A DNA stretch of 64,000 nucleotides from Richelia sinica FACHB-800 (GCF_014698825.1 NZ_JACJTT010000025.1:1-64000), one strand, 5' to 3'. Numbered from the stretch's first letter, positions 44,090 to 55,246 are shown. The notes: generated by a model from the sequence alone, not told the origin. Numbers and translations: made by a program.

Positions 44090-45430
44090 TTACGCTGACT
44101 CTGGCTTCGGTAGTGAAGAAGGATGTACCAGCAACTCCGCTGTGGAACGTTTCTCAACCATTTCTCTGGTGACTGTACAACGAGTGACATCTTTGCGGGA
44201 TGGTAACTCATACATAACATCGAGCATTAGTTCTTCCACAATTCCCCGTAAAGCCCGGGCCCCAGTTTTGCGCCGGTATGCTTCTTGAGCGATCGCTCGC
44301 AAGGCATCTGGTTTAAAATCTAACTGGACATTGTCCATCTTCAGCAGTTTTTGGTACTGTTTCACCAAAGCACTGCGAGGCTGGGTCAAAATCGCCATCA
44401 AGGCTTCCTCATCCAGAGGATCGACCACTGCCACCATGGGGATGCGTCCAATAAATTCAGGAATCATGCCAAACTTCACCAAGTCGTCTGGTTCCAGATG
44501 TCGCAAGGTATCAGCCGCGCGTTTTTCCTTACTTTGACCTTCTCCTGGCTGGACAAAGCCAATGGATTTTTTCCCTACTCTTTGGTCTACAACTTTTTCT
44601 AGCCCGACAAAAGCCCCACCGCAGATAAACAAGATATTACTAGTATCTATTTGGATACAATCTTGATAGGGGTGCTTACGTCCGCCTTGGGGTGGAACAT
44701 TGGCAATTGTCCCTTCCAACATTTTCAGTAGGGCTTGTTGTACACCTTCTCCAGACACATCTCTGGTAATGGATGGGTTTTCACTCTTGCGGGCAATTTT
44801 ATCAATTTCATCGATGTAGATAATGCCTCGTTGTGCTTCCTCTACATCCAAATCTGCCACTTGTAAAAGTCGTAGTAAAATATTTTCTACGTCTTCCCCC
44901 ACATAACCAGCTTCTGTCAGTGTGGTCGCATCAGCTACAGCAAAGGGAACATCCAAGATTTTTGCCAGGGTCTGTGCCAATAAAGTCTTACCGCAACCAG
45001 TTGGGCCAATTAACAGAATATTGGACTTTTGTAATTCTACGGCATCATCTGGGCTGCCTTTGCCATTACCTTTGGACTGAAGCAGCGCCAAGCGTTTGTA
45101 ATGATTGTAAACTGCTACGGAAAGAACTTTTTTGGCTTCATCTTGACCAATTACATGTTCGTCTAAATACTTTTTAATTTCTCTGGGTTTAGGGATTTGA
45201 CCAAAAGAAATATTGGACGAACGTGTCCGGCGTTTTTGAGGTGGTTCTGCCTTTGGTGCAGGTTGTGTCGCTGCACCATTGGTGTCCAGTAACTCCTCAT
45301 CGAGGATTTCATTACACAAGTCAACGCATTCATCGCAGATGTAGACTCCCGGACCCGCGATTAATTTACGCACCTGCTCTTGAGACTTGCCACAAAACGA
45401 ACATTTTAAATGGGAGTCGTACTTAGACAT
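44090..45430 (-). CDS. clpX: ATP-dependent Clp protease ATP-binding subunit ClpX
   Basis: 446 residues. The N-terminal zinc-binding domain has two CxxC pairs (CSFCGKSQ and CDECVDLC). The AAA+ core shows Walker [13 protein letters not shown], pore loop and Walker B region [12 protein letters not shown], and sensor motifs near GRIPM and [13 protein letters not shown]. ClpX recognises and unfolds substrates for ClpP. It follows clpP by 9 bp and is probably co-transcribed with clpP and tig. Confidence 0.97.
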   Translation of the reverse strand: MSKYDSHLKCSFCGKSQEQVRKLIAGPGVYICDECVDLCNEILDEELLDTNGAATQPAPKAEPPQKRRTRSSNISFGQIPKPREIKKYLDEHVIGQDEAKKVLSVAVYNHYKRLALLQSKGNGKGSPDDAVELQKSNILLIGPTGCGKTLLAQTLAKILDVPFAVADATTLTEAGYVGEDVENILLRLLQVADLDVEEAQRGIIYIDEIDKIARKSENPSITRDVSGEGVQQALLKMLEGTIANVPPQGGRKHPYQDCIQIDTSNILFICGGAFVGLEKVVDQRVGKKSIGFVQPGEGQSKEKRAADTLRHLEPDDLVKFGMIPEFIGRIPMVAVVDPLDEEALMAILTQPRSALVKQYQKLLKMDNVQLDFKPDALRAIAQEAYRRKTGARALRGIVEELMLDVMYELPSRKDVTRCTVTREMVEKRSTAELLVHPSSLPKPESA

Positions 45431-45439
45431 ACCAGCCTC

Positions 45440-46138
45440 TTATTTCAGAATGGTGACGTTTTCCCCTGCTGTGGGAAGATTTTGTCTAGAAATTACCTGA
45501 TCGATCAGGCCATAGTTCTTCGCCTCTTCGGCCGACATGAAAAAGTCGCGTTCTGTATCTGCTTCGATTCTTTCCAAAGGCTGACCAGTATGGCTAGATA
45601 GTAACTGGTTCAATTTCCCTTTAATGTAAAGAATTTCCCGCGCTTGGATTTCAATGTCAATGGCTTGCCCTTGAGCGCCACCAAGGGGTTGGTGAATCAT
45701 AATCCGGGAGTCTGGCAGCGACATACGCTTGCCTGCCGTTCCAGATGCTAAGAGGAATGCTCCCATGCTCGCGGCTAGTCCAAAACAGATGGTGACAACA
45801 TCAGGACGTATCTGTTGTATTGTATCATAAATTGCCATCCCCGCGTAGACCGAGCCACCAGGGGAATTGATGTAGAGTTGAATGTCTTTTTCTGAATCTT
45901 CTGCATCCAGAAAAAGCAACTGAGCAACAATGGAGTTAGCAACAGTGTCGTCAATGGGAGTTCCTAAGAAAATAATCCGTTCGCGCAGTAGGCGGGAATA
46001 GATGTCAAAGGCCCGTTCCCCCATACCGGATTGTTCTACTACCATGGGAACAATATTACTAGGGCTACTCAAATGAGAGCTAATGTTCATGGGACTCAAG
46101 CTATTGATTGGGTAGTTTCCCGACTGCGATCTAAGCAT
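45440..46138 (-). CDS. clpP: ATP-dependent Clp protease proteolytic subunit
   Basis: 232 residues. The catalytic Ser lies in [14 protein letters not shown], the His in [12 protein letters not shown], and the Asp follows in the C-terminal third ([12 protein letters not shown]). The N terminus is about 30 residues longer than in E. coli ClpP before [19 protein letters not shown]; it is probably a propeptide, or translation could begin at the internal Met of PMVVEQ. It pairs with the adjacent clpX. Cyanobacteria have several ClpP paralogues, and this is the copy linked to clpX and tig. Confidence 0.96.
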   Translation of the reverse strand: MLRSQSGNYPINSLSPMNISSHLSSPSNIVPMVVEQSGMGERAFDIYSRLLRERIIFLGTPIDDTVANSIVAQLLFLDAEDSEKDIQLYINSPGGSVYAGMAIYDTIQQIRPDVVTICFGLAASMGAFLLASGTAGKRMSLPDSRIMIHQPLGGAQGQAIDIEIQAREILYIKGKLNQLLSSHTGQPLERIEADTERDFFMSAEEAKNYGLIDQVISRQNLPTAGENVTILK

Positions 46139-46331
46139 ATGAGAACATTGAAAAACTATGTGGGACAGAGGTTACAGCAGTTATACCTGCTGTGAGGTGA
46201 GATGAAATTCTGATTTTAGCTATGTGTTAACCATTATGCCTTATAGAATTTCATCCCGTTGCATCCTGTCATAGGTGCAGGGTGTAGGGTAGGAGTGGAG
46301 TTTTCTGCTCTTGCCCCTATTCCCTGTCTAT

Positions 46332-47729
46332 TTACTCAGGACTGGTGGTTTCTGCTTCAGCCGCTTCGGAGGCGGTTTCTGTTGCTTCTGGGGGAGTGAG
46401 AGAACCTTCAGGAACCAATTCCACAGCAGAATGTTCTAACAACCAATCAACGATTTTTTTCGTTAACAATTCTTCTTCTACGACTGAGCGTAGTCTATCT
46501 TCATCAATGTCCTGCTCAGAATATTGCTCTAACAGTTCTGTGACTCTATTGTTTAATTCTTCTGCTGTGACGGTGATAGATTCTTTTTTGCCAATTTCTC
46601 GCAATGCTAAGGAACGTTTTAGACGGTCTTCAGCTTCTGGACGTGACCGTTGCCGTAGTTGGGGAATGATATCTTGAGTGAACAGTTTTCTGACATCTAA
46701 TCCCTGTTGAGATAGACGGACTGCTGTTTGAGTTAATAGGGCATCAACTTCTTCTTCAATCAAGGTAGTGGGTAATTCAATTTCTACCTGTTTGAGGAGT
46801 TCTGCAAACAAAGCTTCTTGTTTGTTTTCTCTAGTTTTTTCTTCCGCTTCTTTTTGGAAGTTGGTTTCTAAAGAAGAGCGTAATTCTGCCAGGGTGTCAA
46901 ATTCGCTGACTTCTTGAGCAAATTCGTCATCTAACTCTGGTAGTTCTTTTTCCTTGATTTCTTTGAGGGTAATGGTAAAGATTGCTGCTTTCCCGGCTAA
47001 TTCTTCACTCGCGTAGGGGTCAGGGAATTGGGCAGAGACTTCTTTGGTTTCTCCAGGGTTCATGCCGACAATGCCAGCGACAAAGCCAGGGATAAATTTA
47101 TCTTCTTGTAATTCAACTTGAAAGTCTGTTCCTTCTCCACCAGGGATGGGTTTGGGTTCTGCATCTGGGTCGTCGCCTTCTTCTTTGGCTAAGACACCCT
47201 TAAAGTCTACTACTGCCACATCACCTAATTGGGCAGCACGTCCTTCTACGGGAATGAGGGTGGCTAATTGTTGCCTTTGACCATCGAGGGCCTCATCAAC
47301 TCTTGCAGGGTCGTATTTGATTTCCTCAGCTTTGATTTGTAAGCCAGTGTATTGGTTGACTTGCACTTCTGGTTCGACATCTAAAGCCACAGAAATAGTC
47401 AAAGGTTTACCAGGCTCATAATTATTAATTAAGTCTTCAAAGGAAGAGCGTAGTGAAGGCTGGCCAATGGGAGAAAGGGATTCTTGCTTGACTGCTTCCT
47501 CAATGCCATTTTGAATGATTTCTTCCAAGGCTGAGGCTTTGATGCGAGTGATGCCAAGACGCTGTAGTAATATCTGCCGGGGTACTTTGCCTTTGCGAAA
47601 CCCAGGAATATTGGCAGTGCTGGTTAAATTTTTAATGACCTTTTCGTATGTTTTTTGGGTAACTTCCGATGTAATTTCGATTTCCAGCCCAATTTGGCTA
47701 GCGGGGAGTTTCTCCTGGGTAACTTTCAT
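46332..47729 (-). CDS. tig: Trigger factor chaperone
   Basis: 465 residues from ATG 47729 (MKVTQEKLPASQIGLEIEI). An upstream in-frame Met at 47774 would add 15 residues not typical of the family. The ribosome-binding domain has the signature GFRKGKVP. The central PPIase domain follows at about 155-240 (GDVAVVDFKGV, FIPGFVAGIVGM), and the last part is the helical substrate-binding domain. The acidic C-terminal tail is Glu/Ala-rich. It binds nascent chains at the ribosome exit. The tig-clpP-clpX order is a common bacterial arrangement. Confidence 0.95.
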   Translation of the reverse strand: MKVTQEKLPASQIGLEIEITSEVTQKTYEKVIKNLTSTANIPGFRKGKVPRQILLQRLGITRIKASALEEIIQNGIEEAVKQESLSPIGQPSLRSSFEDLINNYEPGKPLTISVALDVEPEVQVNQYTGLQIKAEEIKYDPARVDEALDGQRQQLATLIPVEGRAAQLGDVAVVDFKGVLAKEEGDDPDAEPKPIPGGEGTDFQVELQEDKFIPGFVAGIVGMNPGETKEVSAQFPDPYASEELAGKAAIFTITLKEIKEKELPELDDEFAQEVSEFDTLAELRSSLETNFQKEAEEKTRENKQEALFAELLKQVEIELPTTLIEEEVDALLTQTAVRLSQQGLDVRKLFTQDIIPQLRQRSRPEAEDRLKRSLALREIGKKESITVTAEELNNRVTELLEQYSEQDIDEDRLRSVVEEELLTKKIVDWLLEHSAVELVPEGSLTPPEATETASEAAEAETTSPE

Positions 47730-48432
47730 GCTGTGTCTCTGTGTTCTGGTGTTTTTAACTCCGAGTACATACAAGTGGCTTGCGATCGCATTGCTTGCTT
47801 GATGCCTTCAGATAGGGATAGGATTTGTTTGGGTAACAAGAGCAAATCCAAATTTGGGACAGATGCCCTTTAGCAGAGATCCAGTTTACTGCTAATGGCT
47901 ATGGACTTAACAATTTTCTGCTATATCTTTACTCATAGCACTGCCTCCTGACCTGAATTTTTACGTGTTTAACACTGATTCAGTCCTGAGTTTGACAAAA
48001 CCTGATCAATTTTCTGCGGCTAGGTCTTTTTCAGTCAACTTACAGCCTAAAAACTTGGCAATTAGACAAATCAGGAGTTTTCTAGTACCTGTTGGTGGTA
48101 TCTCTGACTCAAAGCTAGCACATCAGGATTTTGTCTTTGGTGGTTGACCATGGGCCTTTCCTGGGGCAGCCCTCAAGAAATACTGGTGACAGGCAATAGT
48201 TTTTCTCATTTGGTACTGGGTTTGCAGTTTGCTGTATAATAGTATATGATTTATTTTTTTAGAAGTTGTTGTAAACTATAGTTTTACTTAAGTAAAATCT
48301 ACGTAGCATAAACTAAATTAAAGAAAACAACCAAAGTTAGAGTTTATTGAATATTGGTCGTTCTTAATTATAAATAAAGATAAATTTTGCTGCTTATAAA
48401 CTATTAATCAACCTTTGAAGGAGAAAGTCAGT
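47730..48432. other. Intergenic region between tig and asd
   Basis: About 700 bp between divergent genes. It contains the upstream regions of both but no gene with convincing signals. An open frame of 60 codons at 47965-48147 has no ribosome site and no recognisable features. Confidence 0.45.
48210..48240 (+). promoter_or_regulatory. asd: Candidate promoter of asd
   Basis: A perfect -10 hexamer TATAAT at 48235-48240 is preceded by TTGGTA at 48210-48215 with a 19-bp spacer. This is slightly long, so GGTACT with 17 bp is an alternative. It lies about 190 bp before the asd start. Confidence 0.4.
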
Positions 48433-49473
48433 TTGTCTAAATCCTATCGTGTGGCTATTTTGGGTGCAACCGGTGCTGTAGGTACGGAGTTGCTGGAATT
48501 ATTAGCAAGTCGGAATTTTCCTTTAGCTGAGTTAAAGTTACTCGCTTCGGAACGCAGTGCGGGCAAGAGATTGAATTTTCGAGGAGAAAGTTTGCTGGTG
48601 GAGCCAGTGAGCGATCGCGCCTTTGATAAAGTAGATATAGTCTTGGCCAGTGCTGGGGGTAGCACCTCCAAAACTTGGGCAGGTGTAGCAGTGGATAAAG
48701 GCGCAGTGGTGATTGATAATTCCAGTGCCTTTCGCATGAACCCTGATGTGCCACTAGTTGTGCCAGAAGTAAATCCTCAAGCCGCAGCTAAACACAAAGG
48801 CATTATTGCCAATCCCAACTGTACAACCATTTTAATGTCCGTGGCGGTTTGGCCTCTCCATCAAGTCCAGCCAATCAAACGCATTGTTGCTGCCACATAT
48901 CAGTCTGCCAGTGGTGCTGGTGCTAAGGCAATGGAAGAAGTGAAAATCCAAACCAGTGCTATTTTACAAGGACAAGAACCAGTAGCCGAAGTTCTACCCT
49001 ACCCCTTGGCCTTTAATTTATTTCCCCACAACTCCCCCTTAACTGATTCTGGGTATTGCGAGGAAGAGTTAAAAATGGTGAATGAAACTCGCAAAATTTT
49101 CGGTAATCAAGATATCCGCATCACTGCAACCTGTGTACGGGTTCCCGTACTCCGCGCTCACTCAGAAGCAATTAACCTAGAATTTGACACACCCTTTAGC
49201 CCAGATGCTGCCAGGGAAATTTTAAGTCAAGCCCCTGGAGTGAAACTAGTGGAAAATTGGCAAACAAATTATTTCCCCATGCCAATGGAAGCTAGTGGCA
49301 AAGATGAAGTGTTAGTGGGAAGAATTCGTCAAGATATTTCCCATCCCTGCGGCTTAGAACTGTGGTTGTGTGGTGACCAAATCCGTAAAGGTGCAGCCTT
49401 AAATGCCGTGCAAATTGCTGAATTGTTAGTAGAAAAGAATCTAATGCGTCCGTTGTCAGTGGTGAATGGTTAA
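48433..49473 (+). CDS. asd: Aspartate-semialdehyde dehydrogenase
   Basis: 346 residues from TTG 48433, which has AAGGAG at 48418-48423 at normal spacing. An upstream in-frame TTG at 48415 overlaps this site and is unlikely. The NADP-binding motif is VAILGATGAVGTELL, the catalytic Cys lies in NPNCTTILM, and the substrate His region is VRVPVLRAHSEAINLEF. It makes aspartate semialdehyde, the branch point to lysine, threonine and methionine. dapA, 68 bp downstream, uses its product, so the two form a lysine/cell-wall pathway pair. Confidence 0.96.
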   Translation: MSKSYRVAILGATGAVGTELLELLASRNFPLAELKLLASERSAGKRLNFRGESLLVEPVSDRAFDKVDIVLASAGGSTSKTWAGVAVDKGAVVIDNSSAFRMNPDVPLVVPEVNPQAAAKHKGIIANPNCTTILMSVAVWPLHQVQPIKRIVAATYQSASGAGAKAMEEVKIQTSAILQGQEPVAEVLPYPLAFNLFPHNSPLTDSGYCEEELKMVNETRKIFGNQDIRITATCVRVPVLRAHSEAINLEFDTPFSPDAAREILSQAPGVKLVENWQTNYFPMPMEASGKDEVLVGRIRQDISHPCGLELWLCGDQIRKGAALNAVQIAELLVEKNLMRPLSVVNG

Positions 49474-49541
49474 CAGTAAAAATAGCTGGTAATAATTGAT
49501 AATTGACAACTCACAAATGACCGATTAGGAGAGAAAAGAGG

Positions 49542-50426
49542 GTGGGAGATTTTGGCACAGTTGTAACTGCGATGATTACGCCGTTTCAGACAGACGGCAG
49601 TGTTAATTATGATGTAGCAGCTAAATTAGCAGATTATCTAGTTAACAACGGTACAGATACACTGGTGGTGTGCGGCACAACGGGGGAATCCCCTACCTTG
49701 ACCTGGGATGAAGAATACCAATTATTTGTTGAGGTGTTGCAGTCCGTCGCCGGGAGAGCTAAGGTAATTGCAGGGTGTGGTTCTAATTCCACCAAGGAAG
49801 CGATCGCTGCTACCCAAAAAGCAGCTAAAATAGGAGTACATGGCTCTTTACAAGTTGTCCCTTATTACAACAAGCCACCCCAAGCGGGACTATATCAGCA
49901 CTTTCAGGCCATAGCCCAAGCCTGTCCTGATTTACCCATGTTGTTATACAACATTCCTGGTCGTACTGGTCAAAATCTGAGTGCTGAAACAGTGGCGCGT
50001 TTAGCAGCAATAGACAACATTGTCGGCATCAAAGAAGCCAGTGGCAATTTAGATCAGGCCAGTGAAATCCGGCGCTTGACACCACAGGAATTTCAGATTT
50101 ACGCTGGTGATGATTCCTTGACTTTACCACTGTTAGCAGTAGGTGCTAAAGGGGTTGTGAGTGTGGCTTCCCATCTAGTAGGTAATCAACTACAGGAGAT
50201 GATTCAAGCCTTTAATGCTGGTAAAACCCAACTGGCTACGAACATTCACCTGCAACTTTTTCCCCTGTTTAAAGCTTTATTTTTAACGACAAATCCCATT
50301 CCCGTTAAGCAAGCACTTAAACTTCAAGGTTGGGAGGTAGGTTCAACTCGTCCACCATTATGCGAAACAGACTTAGAAATCTGTCAAAAGTTAGAGGCGG
50401 TTCTGAAAAAAATTGGTTTAATCTGA
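49542..50426 (+). CDS. dapA: 4-hydroxy-tetrahydrodipicolinate synthase
   Basis: 294 residues from GTG 49542 with AGGAGAG at 49527-49533. The class I aldolase barrel shows [12 protein letters not shown] (substrate loop), [14 protein letters not shown], the Tyr of YNIPGRTG and the Schiff-base Lys in GIKEASGN. It condenses aspartate semialdehyde with pyruvate, the first committed step to diaminopimelate and lysine. It follows asd, its substrate supplier. Confidence 0.96.
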   Translation: MGDFGTVVTAMITPFQTDGSVNYDVAAKLADYLVNNGTDTLVVCGTTGESPTLTWDEEYQLFVEVLQSVAGRAKVIAGCGSNSTKEAIAATQKAAKIGVHGSLQVVPYYNKPPQAGLYQHFQAIAQACPDLPMLLYNIPGRTGQNLSAETVARLAAIDNIVGIKEASGNLDQASEIRRLTPQEFQIYAGDDSLTLPLLAVGAKGVVSVASHLVGNQLQEMIQAFNAGKTQLATNIHLQLFPLFKALFLTTNPIPVKQALKLQGWEVGSTRPPLCETDLEICQKLEAVLKKIGLI

Positions 50427-50694
50427 GTGCCAATAAGTAAAAATAGATCGTCTGAGTTAAGCAAAGACACATAAAGGAATTGTTAGTAAGCAGTAATTGA
50501 AACTAATTAGCTCTGACCGAGCGATATAAAAATCATTCAGTTTTCAGTCCATGTTTATCGCCAAAAAATTGCAAGTAGTTATGAAAACAGGGCGACCTTA
50601 AAACTGAAATTTAAATAAAGATTTGCTGTTGCATTTGATACATAAAAACCAAGATCAACTGAACATCAACAAACGACCATACACTAAGGAGAAA

Positions 50695-52512
50695 ATGGCT
50701 AAAAACGAGGCTGATTCCGCCCTGAAAATTATTCCCCTGGGCGGCTTACACGAAATCGGAAAAAATACCTGTGTTTTCGAGTACGATGACGAAATCGTGC
50801 TATTGGATGCAGGTTTGGCTTTTCCCACAGAAGCAATGCACGGTGTGAATATTGTTCTGCCAGATACAACCTATCTGCGGGAAAATCGCCACAAAATTAA
50901 GGGAATGATTGTCACCCACGGTCATGAAGACCATATTGGTGGCATAGCATTTCACCTCAAACAATTTGAAATTCCTGTCATCTACGGACCTAGACTAGCT
51001 ATGGCGATGCTAGAGGGTAAACTGGAAGAAGCAGGGGTACGCGATCGCACCGAATTGAGAACAGTTCTACCCCGTGATGTGGTGCGAATTGGTAAATCCT
51101 TCTTTGTTGAATATATTCGCAACACCCATTCCATCGCTGATAGCTTCACTGTTGCCCTGCATACCCCATTGGGTGTAGTTATCCATACAGGAGACTTTAA
51201 ATTTGACCACACCCCCGTCGATGGTGAAAACTTTGACATCCAACGCCTAGCGGAACATGGGGAAAAAGGCGTACTGTGCCTATTAAGTGATTCTACTAAC
51301 TCAGAAATACCTGGTTTTACACCTTCTGAACGTTCTGTTTATCCCAACCTAGACCGGGTATTCAGTCAAACCAAAGGACGGCTATTTATCACCACCTTTG
51401 CTTCCAGTGTCCATCGCATCAACATGATTTTGCAATTGGCTCAGAAGCATAACCGCGTGGTGACAGTGGTGGGTCGTTCCATGCTCAACTTGATTGCCCA
51501 TGCCCGGAACTTAGGTTATGTCAAGTGTGAAGATAGTCTGCTGCAACCCTTGAATAACGTCCGTCATCTACCCGATGAAAACGTACTGATTCTGACCACT
51601 GGGTCTCAAGGGGAACCCATGTCAGCTATGACCAGAATTGCGAACAAAGAACACCCCCATATCAAGATTCGAGAAGGTGATACCGTTGTCTTCTCTGCTA
51701 ACCCCATCCCTGGTAACACCATTGCGGTGGTCAATACCATCGATAAATTGATGATTCAAGGGGCCAAGGTAGTTTACGGTCGAGATAAAGGCGTTCACGT
51801 TTCTGGTCATGGTTGCCAAGAAGACCAGAAATTAATGATTGCCCTCACCCGTCCTAAGTTCTTTGTGCCTGTTCACGGTGAACATCGGATGTTGGTGAAG
51901 CATTCAGAAACTGCCCAAAGTATGGGTATTCCCAGAGAAAACATGGTAATTATCCAGAATGGTGACGTAATTGAATTAACAGAAAATTCCTTACGTGTGG
52001 CTGGAAAAGTACCATCAGGTATTGAACTTGTGGATACATCTAGTTCTGGGATGGTCAGCGCTAGAGTCTTGCAAGAACGGCAAAAAATGGCTTCCGAAGG
52101 TATTGTCACCATTGCCGCAGCTATTGGTTGGAATGGCAAACTGTTAGCGAAACCAGAAATTCACCTGCGGGGTGTGGTGACGAGTATAGAGCGATCGCTG
52201 CTGCAAAAATGGGTACAACAGAGAATAGAAGAAATTCTCAGTGTCCGTTGGGCAGAGTTCCGCACAGGCAACGGTCATGATGATATGGACTGGGGTGGTT
52301 TGCAAGGAACTTTAGAAAGAGAATTGGCCCGTTCTCTCCGCAAGGAATTGCAATGTCAACCTACAGTGACCTTGTTGATGCAAATTCCTGATGAACTACC
52401 TACACATTTATCTGCATCCACTTCTACATCTACTACAACCTCTGGGTCTGCGGTAACGGTTGCCGATGGCAGAAGAAGACGTACTCGTTCTACTGCCCAG
52501 GTAGCTTCTTAA
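50695..52512 (+). CDS. rnj: Ribonuclease J
   Basis: 605 residues from ATG 50695, which has AAGGAG at 50686-50691; an upstream in-frame TTG at 50623 is less likely. The metallo-beta-lactamase core has HGHEDHIGG (metal ligands), the THSIADS region and HTGDFKFDHTP. The beta-CASP domain carries TTGSQGEPMSAM and the late His in VHVSGHG. The C-terminal 30 residues are Ser/Thr-rich, then basic. RNase J is a major mRNA-decay and 5'-processing enzyme in cyanobacteria beside RNase E. The asd-dapA-rnj order is seen in many bacteria. Confidence 0.95.
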   Translation: MAKNEADSALKIIPLGGLHEIGKNTCVFEYDDEIVLLDAGLAFPTEAMHGVNIVLPDTTYLRENRHKIKGMIVTHGHEDHIGGIAFHLKQFEIPVIYGPRLAMAMLEGKLEEAGVRDRTELRTVLPRDVVRIGKSFFVEYIRNTHSIADSFTVALHTPLGVVIHTGDFKFDHTPVDGENFDIQRLAEHGEKGVLCLLSDSTNSEIPGFTPSERSVYPNLDRVFSQTKGRLFITTFASSVHRINMILQLAQKHNRVVTVVGRSMLNLIAHARNLGYVKCEDSLLQPLNNVRHLPDENVLILTTGSQGEPMSAMTRIANKEHPHIKIREGDTVVFSANPIPGNTIAVVNTIDKLMIQGAKVVYGRDKGVHVSGHGCQEDQKLMIALTRPKFFVPVHGEHRMLVKHSETAQSMGIPRENMVIIQNGDVIELTENSLRVAGKVPSGIELVDTSSSGMVSARVLQERQKMASEGIVTIAAAIGWNGKLLAKPEIHLRGVVTSIERSLLQKWVQQRIEEILSVRWAEFRTGNGHDDMDWGGLQGTLERELARSLRKELQCQPTVTLLMQIPDELPTHLSASTSTSTTTSGSAVTVADGRRRRTRSTAQVAS

Positions 52513-52582
52513 GGGTTCTGTACTAATTCTCGGATATCCTAAAGTATATTTGGTCGTGGGGGTTGAGCATTGCGCTTGACCC

Positions 52583-54106
52583 CTACAAATTTTTTGTTTC
52601 AGCTGCAATTTGCCTGACTACTGTTAATGCTGAATAACTTACCCCCGCTGTCCCTTCACCAGGATGGGTAGAGTCACCAACTAACCACAAATCCTGAATT
52701 GGTGTACGATTAGCAAAACCAAAGGGGCCAAAAGTAGGAATACGCTGACCTATACCACCAACTATACCGCGATCGCGTCCTGTGTAATAGGCAAAGGTAC
52801 GGGGTGTGGCAGCTTCTACGTAAATTAAGGTTTCTGGCTTCAGGTAAAAGTATTGGGAAAGACGAGCGATCGCATCTTGGGTAAACTGTTGTTTTAACTT
52901 GGCATAATCTTGGGTTTGCCACCAAGGTTTAGGATCGACGAAAGAAGAAGCAATAATTGTCGCTTTACCTGCTGGGGCCCTGCCATCTCCTGGATGGCTG
53001 ACAGAGACAAATAGGGAATTATTTTCACCAATGGGGCCTTTGCTGTCATATAAAAATTGCAGGTGGGGAGGACAGTCAAAGGGAATAGCACTAGCATCTA
53101 CACCCAAGTAAACGACAAAGGCACCGGAAGCAGGTGGTAATTTTGCTACCCTTGATTTGTATCCTGATGGTGCTTTATCTGCCAATAACTGCACCAGATT
53201 TTGTACAGTGACGTTAGCTACTACATGGTCAGCTGGTTCTGTCCACACTTCACCAGTTTTTTGATTTTTGATGACTACACCAGTAGCTTTACCCTTTTCT
53301 ACTTGAATTTGTTCGACGGTGTGACGCATCAATAATTTACCACCGTCTCTTTCTAAGGATGCCACCAGGCGATCGCTTAATACCTGCATACTACCCTGGA
53401 GATGAAACAGTCCTTGGGGTAATTGGGATACACTCAAGGCTGTAGCTGCATACAGTAAAGCTGTTTCCTCGGCATTGACTTGAGAATATAGCTTCAGTTG
53501 CAAATCGAGAAAGGTTCTCAACCGTTGGTCATTGCCTAAACCGTATAACCTTAAAGCATCACCCACAGTGAGGAAAGTAAAGGGTGCAGTAATGAATGTA
53601 TTGGGACGTACTGCTTTTAACAGTTGACCCAAATCCCAAATATTGCGAGGAGGTAGTACAGGGTCACGTCCTTGAAACTCCCAACTAGCTGCAAATAAAG
53701 TTGCTAATAACTGCCAGAAAGGTTCACTACCGGGAAATTGTCGCTGTCTTTCCTCTTGCCATTGTTCTGGGTCACGCCATACGTTAATGGGTGTGGACTC
53801 ACCTGGAAGATAGACTGCACAAGCTGGGTCACAAGGCGTTGCAGCAGGTAATTCAATTCCTAACTCAGAAAAAATCCGGTGATGAATTCCTCCTGGTTCT
53901 AACCCAGCTACTTGAGTGGCACCAACATCAAAGGTAAAACCTTGACGCTTAAAAGTGGAAGCACAACCACCAGGAACTATGGCTTGGTCGAGAATTAAGA
54001 CGTTGTAACCTCTATGGGCTAATAATGCCCCGGCAGTTAGTCCACCGATACCCGCACCAATGACAATGATGCGACGAGGATTTTTGTCAAGGGAAAGACT
54101 GGGCAT
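52583..54106 (-). CDS. crtD: CrtD-type carotenoid C-3',4' desaturase
   Basis: A 507-residue FAD-dependent protein of the phytoene-desaturase family. The dinucleotide-binding motif is IVIGAGIGGLTAGALLAHRGY near the N terminus, followed by the VPGGCASTFKRQGFTFDVGA loop. The C-terminal FAD motif is DLWLVGDSTHPGEGTAGV. The related CrtH isomerase is similar in size, but this N-terminal form matches the CrtD branch as I know it. CrtD acts in the myxol/myxoxanthophyll pathway in cyanobacteria. The gene is convergent with rnj, only 70 bp apart, and monocistronic. Confidence 0.8.
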   Translation of the reverse strand: MPSLSLDKNPRRIIVIGAGIGGLTAGALLAHRGYNVLILDQAIVPGGCASTFKRQGFTFDVGATQVAGLEPGGIHHRIFSELGIELPAATPCDPACAVYLPGESTPINVWRDPEQWQEERQRQFPGSEPFWQLLATLFAASWEFQGRDPVLPPRNIWDLGQLLKAVRPNTFITAPFTFLTVGDALRLYGLGNDQRLRTFLDLQLKLYSQVNAEETALLYAATALSVSQLPQGLFHLQGSMQVLSDRLVASLERDGGKLLMRHTVEQIQVEKGKATGVVIKNQKTGEVWTEPADHVVANVTVQNLVQLLADKAPSGYKSRVAKLPPASGAFVVYLGVDASAIPFDCPPHLQFLYDSKGPIGENNSLFVSVSHPGDGRAPAGKATIIASSFVDPKPWWQTQDYAKLKQQFTQDAIARLSQYFYLKPETLIYVEAATPRTFAYYTGRDRGIVGGIGQRIPTFGPFGFANRTPIQDLWLVGDSTHPGEGTAGVSYSALTVVRQIAAETKNL

Positions 54107-54457
54107 TGATACTTAACTTTACATTTTTTAATATTCCTTCTCATAATTGTATATTAAACTTTACCTTTACCCCAGAATTTGAGAAAATATCAATATTCAA
54201 AAAGGTATAGGAGGGAACAGGGGACAGTGTAAAAAGTCTTTGTCATCTGGGTTTGATTATCAATTGATGTCCTAATACCAGCAACTACTATATTTTTGAT
54301 TTTCCAGCAGGAAACAAGCTTTTTTTAAGATTTGAAGCTAGCAAATAGGTTTATATATTTGGATAAAGGCTGATTATATATTTGTATACGCATAACAATG
54401 TTGAATTTTCAAGCAACATTGATAAAAATCTGCAAATAAATTCCAGGGAAACACTTG
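54107..54457. other. Intergenic region between crtD and hypothetical gene
   Basis: 351 bp of AT-rich DNA between divergent genes. Short poly-T and poly-A tracts (around 54310-54330) but no clear promoter or gene. It must contain the upstream signals of both neighbours. Confidence 0.4.
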
Positions 54458-55180
54458 ATGGCCACAAACTTACAAATACAAGAAATAGCGATCGCTCTCA
54501 CTGCCAAAAATCTGAATCCTGCCGCCCTAAACCCGGATTTTTTGAAATACACAGGTATTATTCCCTCAGATTGGGAATTAGCCCGTCAACCAGTTTATAA
54601 CAATGGACTAGTCCAGCTATTTTTTACCAATGGCTTCGGTATCGTTGTCCAACCAAATCAAATTATTCTCCTGGAAGCCATAGCTGGAAAAACAGGAAAT
54701 GATATGCAAGTAGCAAAAATTGCCAATCAACTGGTAGAAAAACTTTCGCAACTTGAATATCAGGGAGTGGGAATTAATCCCAGAGGGTTGCTAATTTTTG
54801 ACTCAGAAGCTGATGCCCAAAAATATATATGGGGTAAACTGTTAACGCCAGGTTCTTGGCGAGAGTTTGGTGAAGGTGAAGTAAACGCTGCCTTGCAATT
54901 AAATTATCGGCTTCAGCAGGGAGTGTTGAACTTAGGAATTAACCAAGTTAATGTTCAATTAGGAGAGAAGCAATTAGGGGGAATTTTATTTTCGGGCAGC
55001 TTCAATTATCCTCTACCAAATAATTCAGCCACTAAAATTCAATATTTACAACAGTTAATTAATAACTGGCAAAACGACCTCGTTACATTTCAGCAATTTT
55101 TGGTAGATAAATTTCTGCCATCTCCGGAAACAACCTCTAACATTTCTGTGTTTCCACAAGCTGTAATTTCCTATTCATGA
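54458..55180 (+). CDS. Conserved-looking cyanobacterial hypothetical protein
   Basis: 240 residues from ATG 54458, with AGGGA about 10 nt upstream. The protein appears soluble, with no signal peptide. It starts with a short helical region (QEIAIALTAKNLNPAALNP), then alternating strands and helices: GLVQLFFTNGFGIVVQPNQIILLEA, a helix with VAKIANQLVEKL, and GVGINPRGLLIFDS. The last third has ILFSGSFNYPL and a helix ending at VDKFLP. I do not recognise a named family. No neighbour on the same strand suggests a role. Confidence 0.75.
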   Translation: MATNLQIQEIAIALTAKNLNPAALNPDFLKYTGIIPSDWELARQPVYNNGLVQLFFTNGFGIVVQPNQIILLEAIAGKTGNDMQVAKIANQLVEKLSQLEYQGVGINPRGLLIFDSEADAQKYIWGKLLTPGSWREFGEGEVNAALQLNYRLQQGVLNLGINQVNVQLGEKQLGGILFSGSFNYPLPNNSATKIQYLQQLINNWQNDLVTFQQFLVDKFLPSPETTSNISVFPQAVISYS

Positions 55181-55246
55181 GGAAGTCAAGCTGCAATTAC
55201 AATTTCCCAGTTTGAGTTGTAAATGCAACTTGATGTGCATAAATTT

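Noticed and set aside
47965-48147. 60-codon open frame between tig and asd
   Set aside because: No ribosome site or domain, and it lies in the upstream region of asd.
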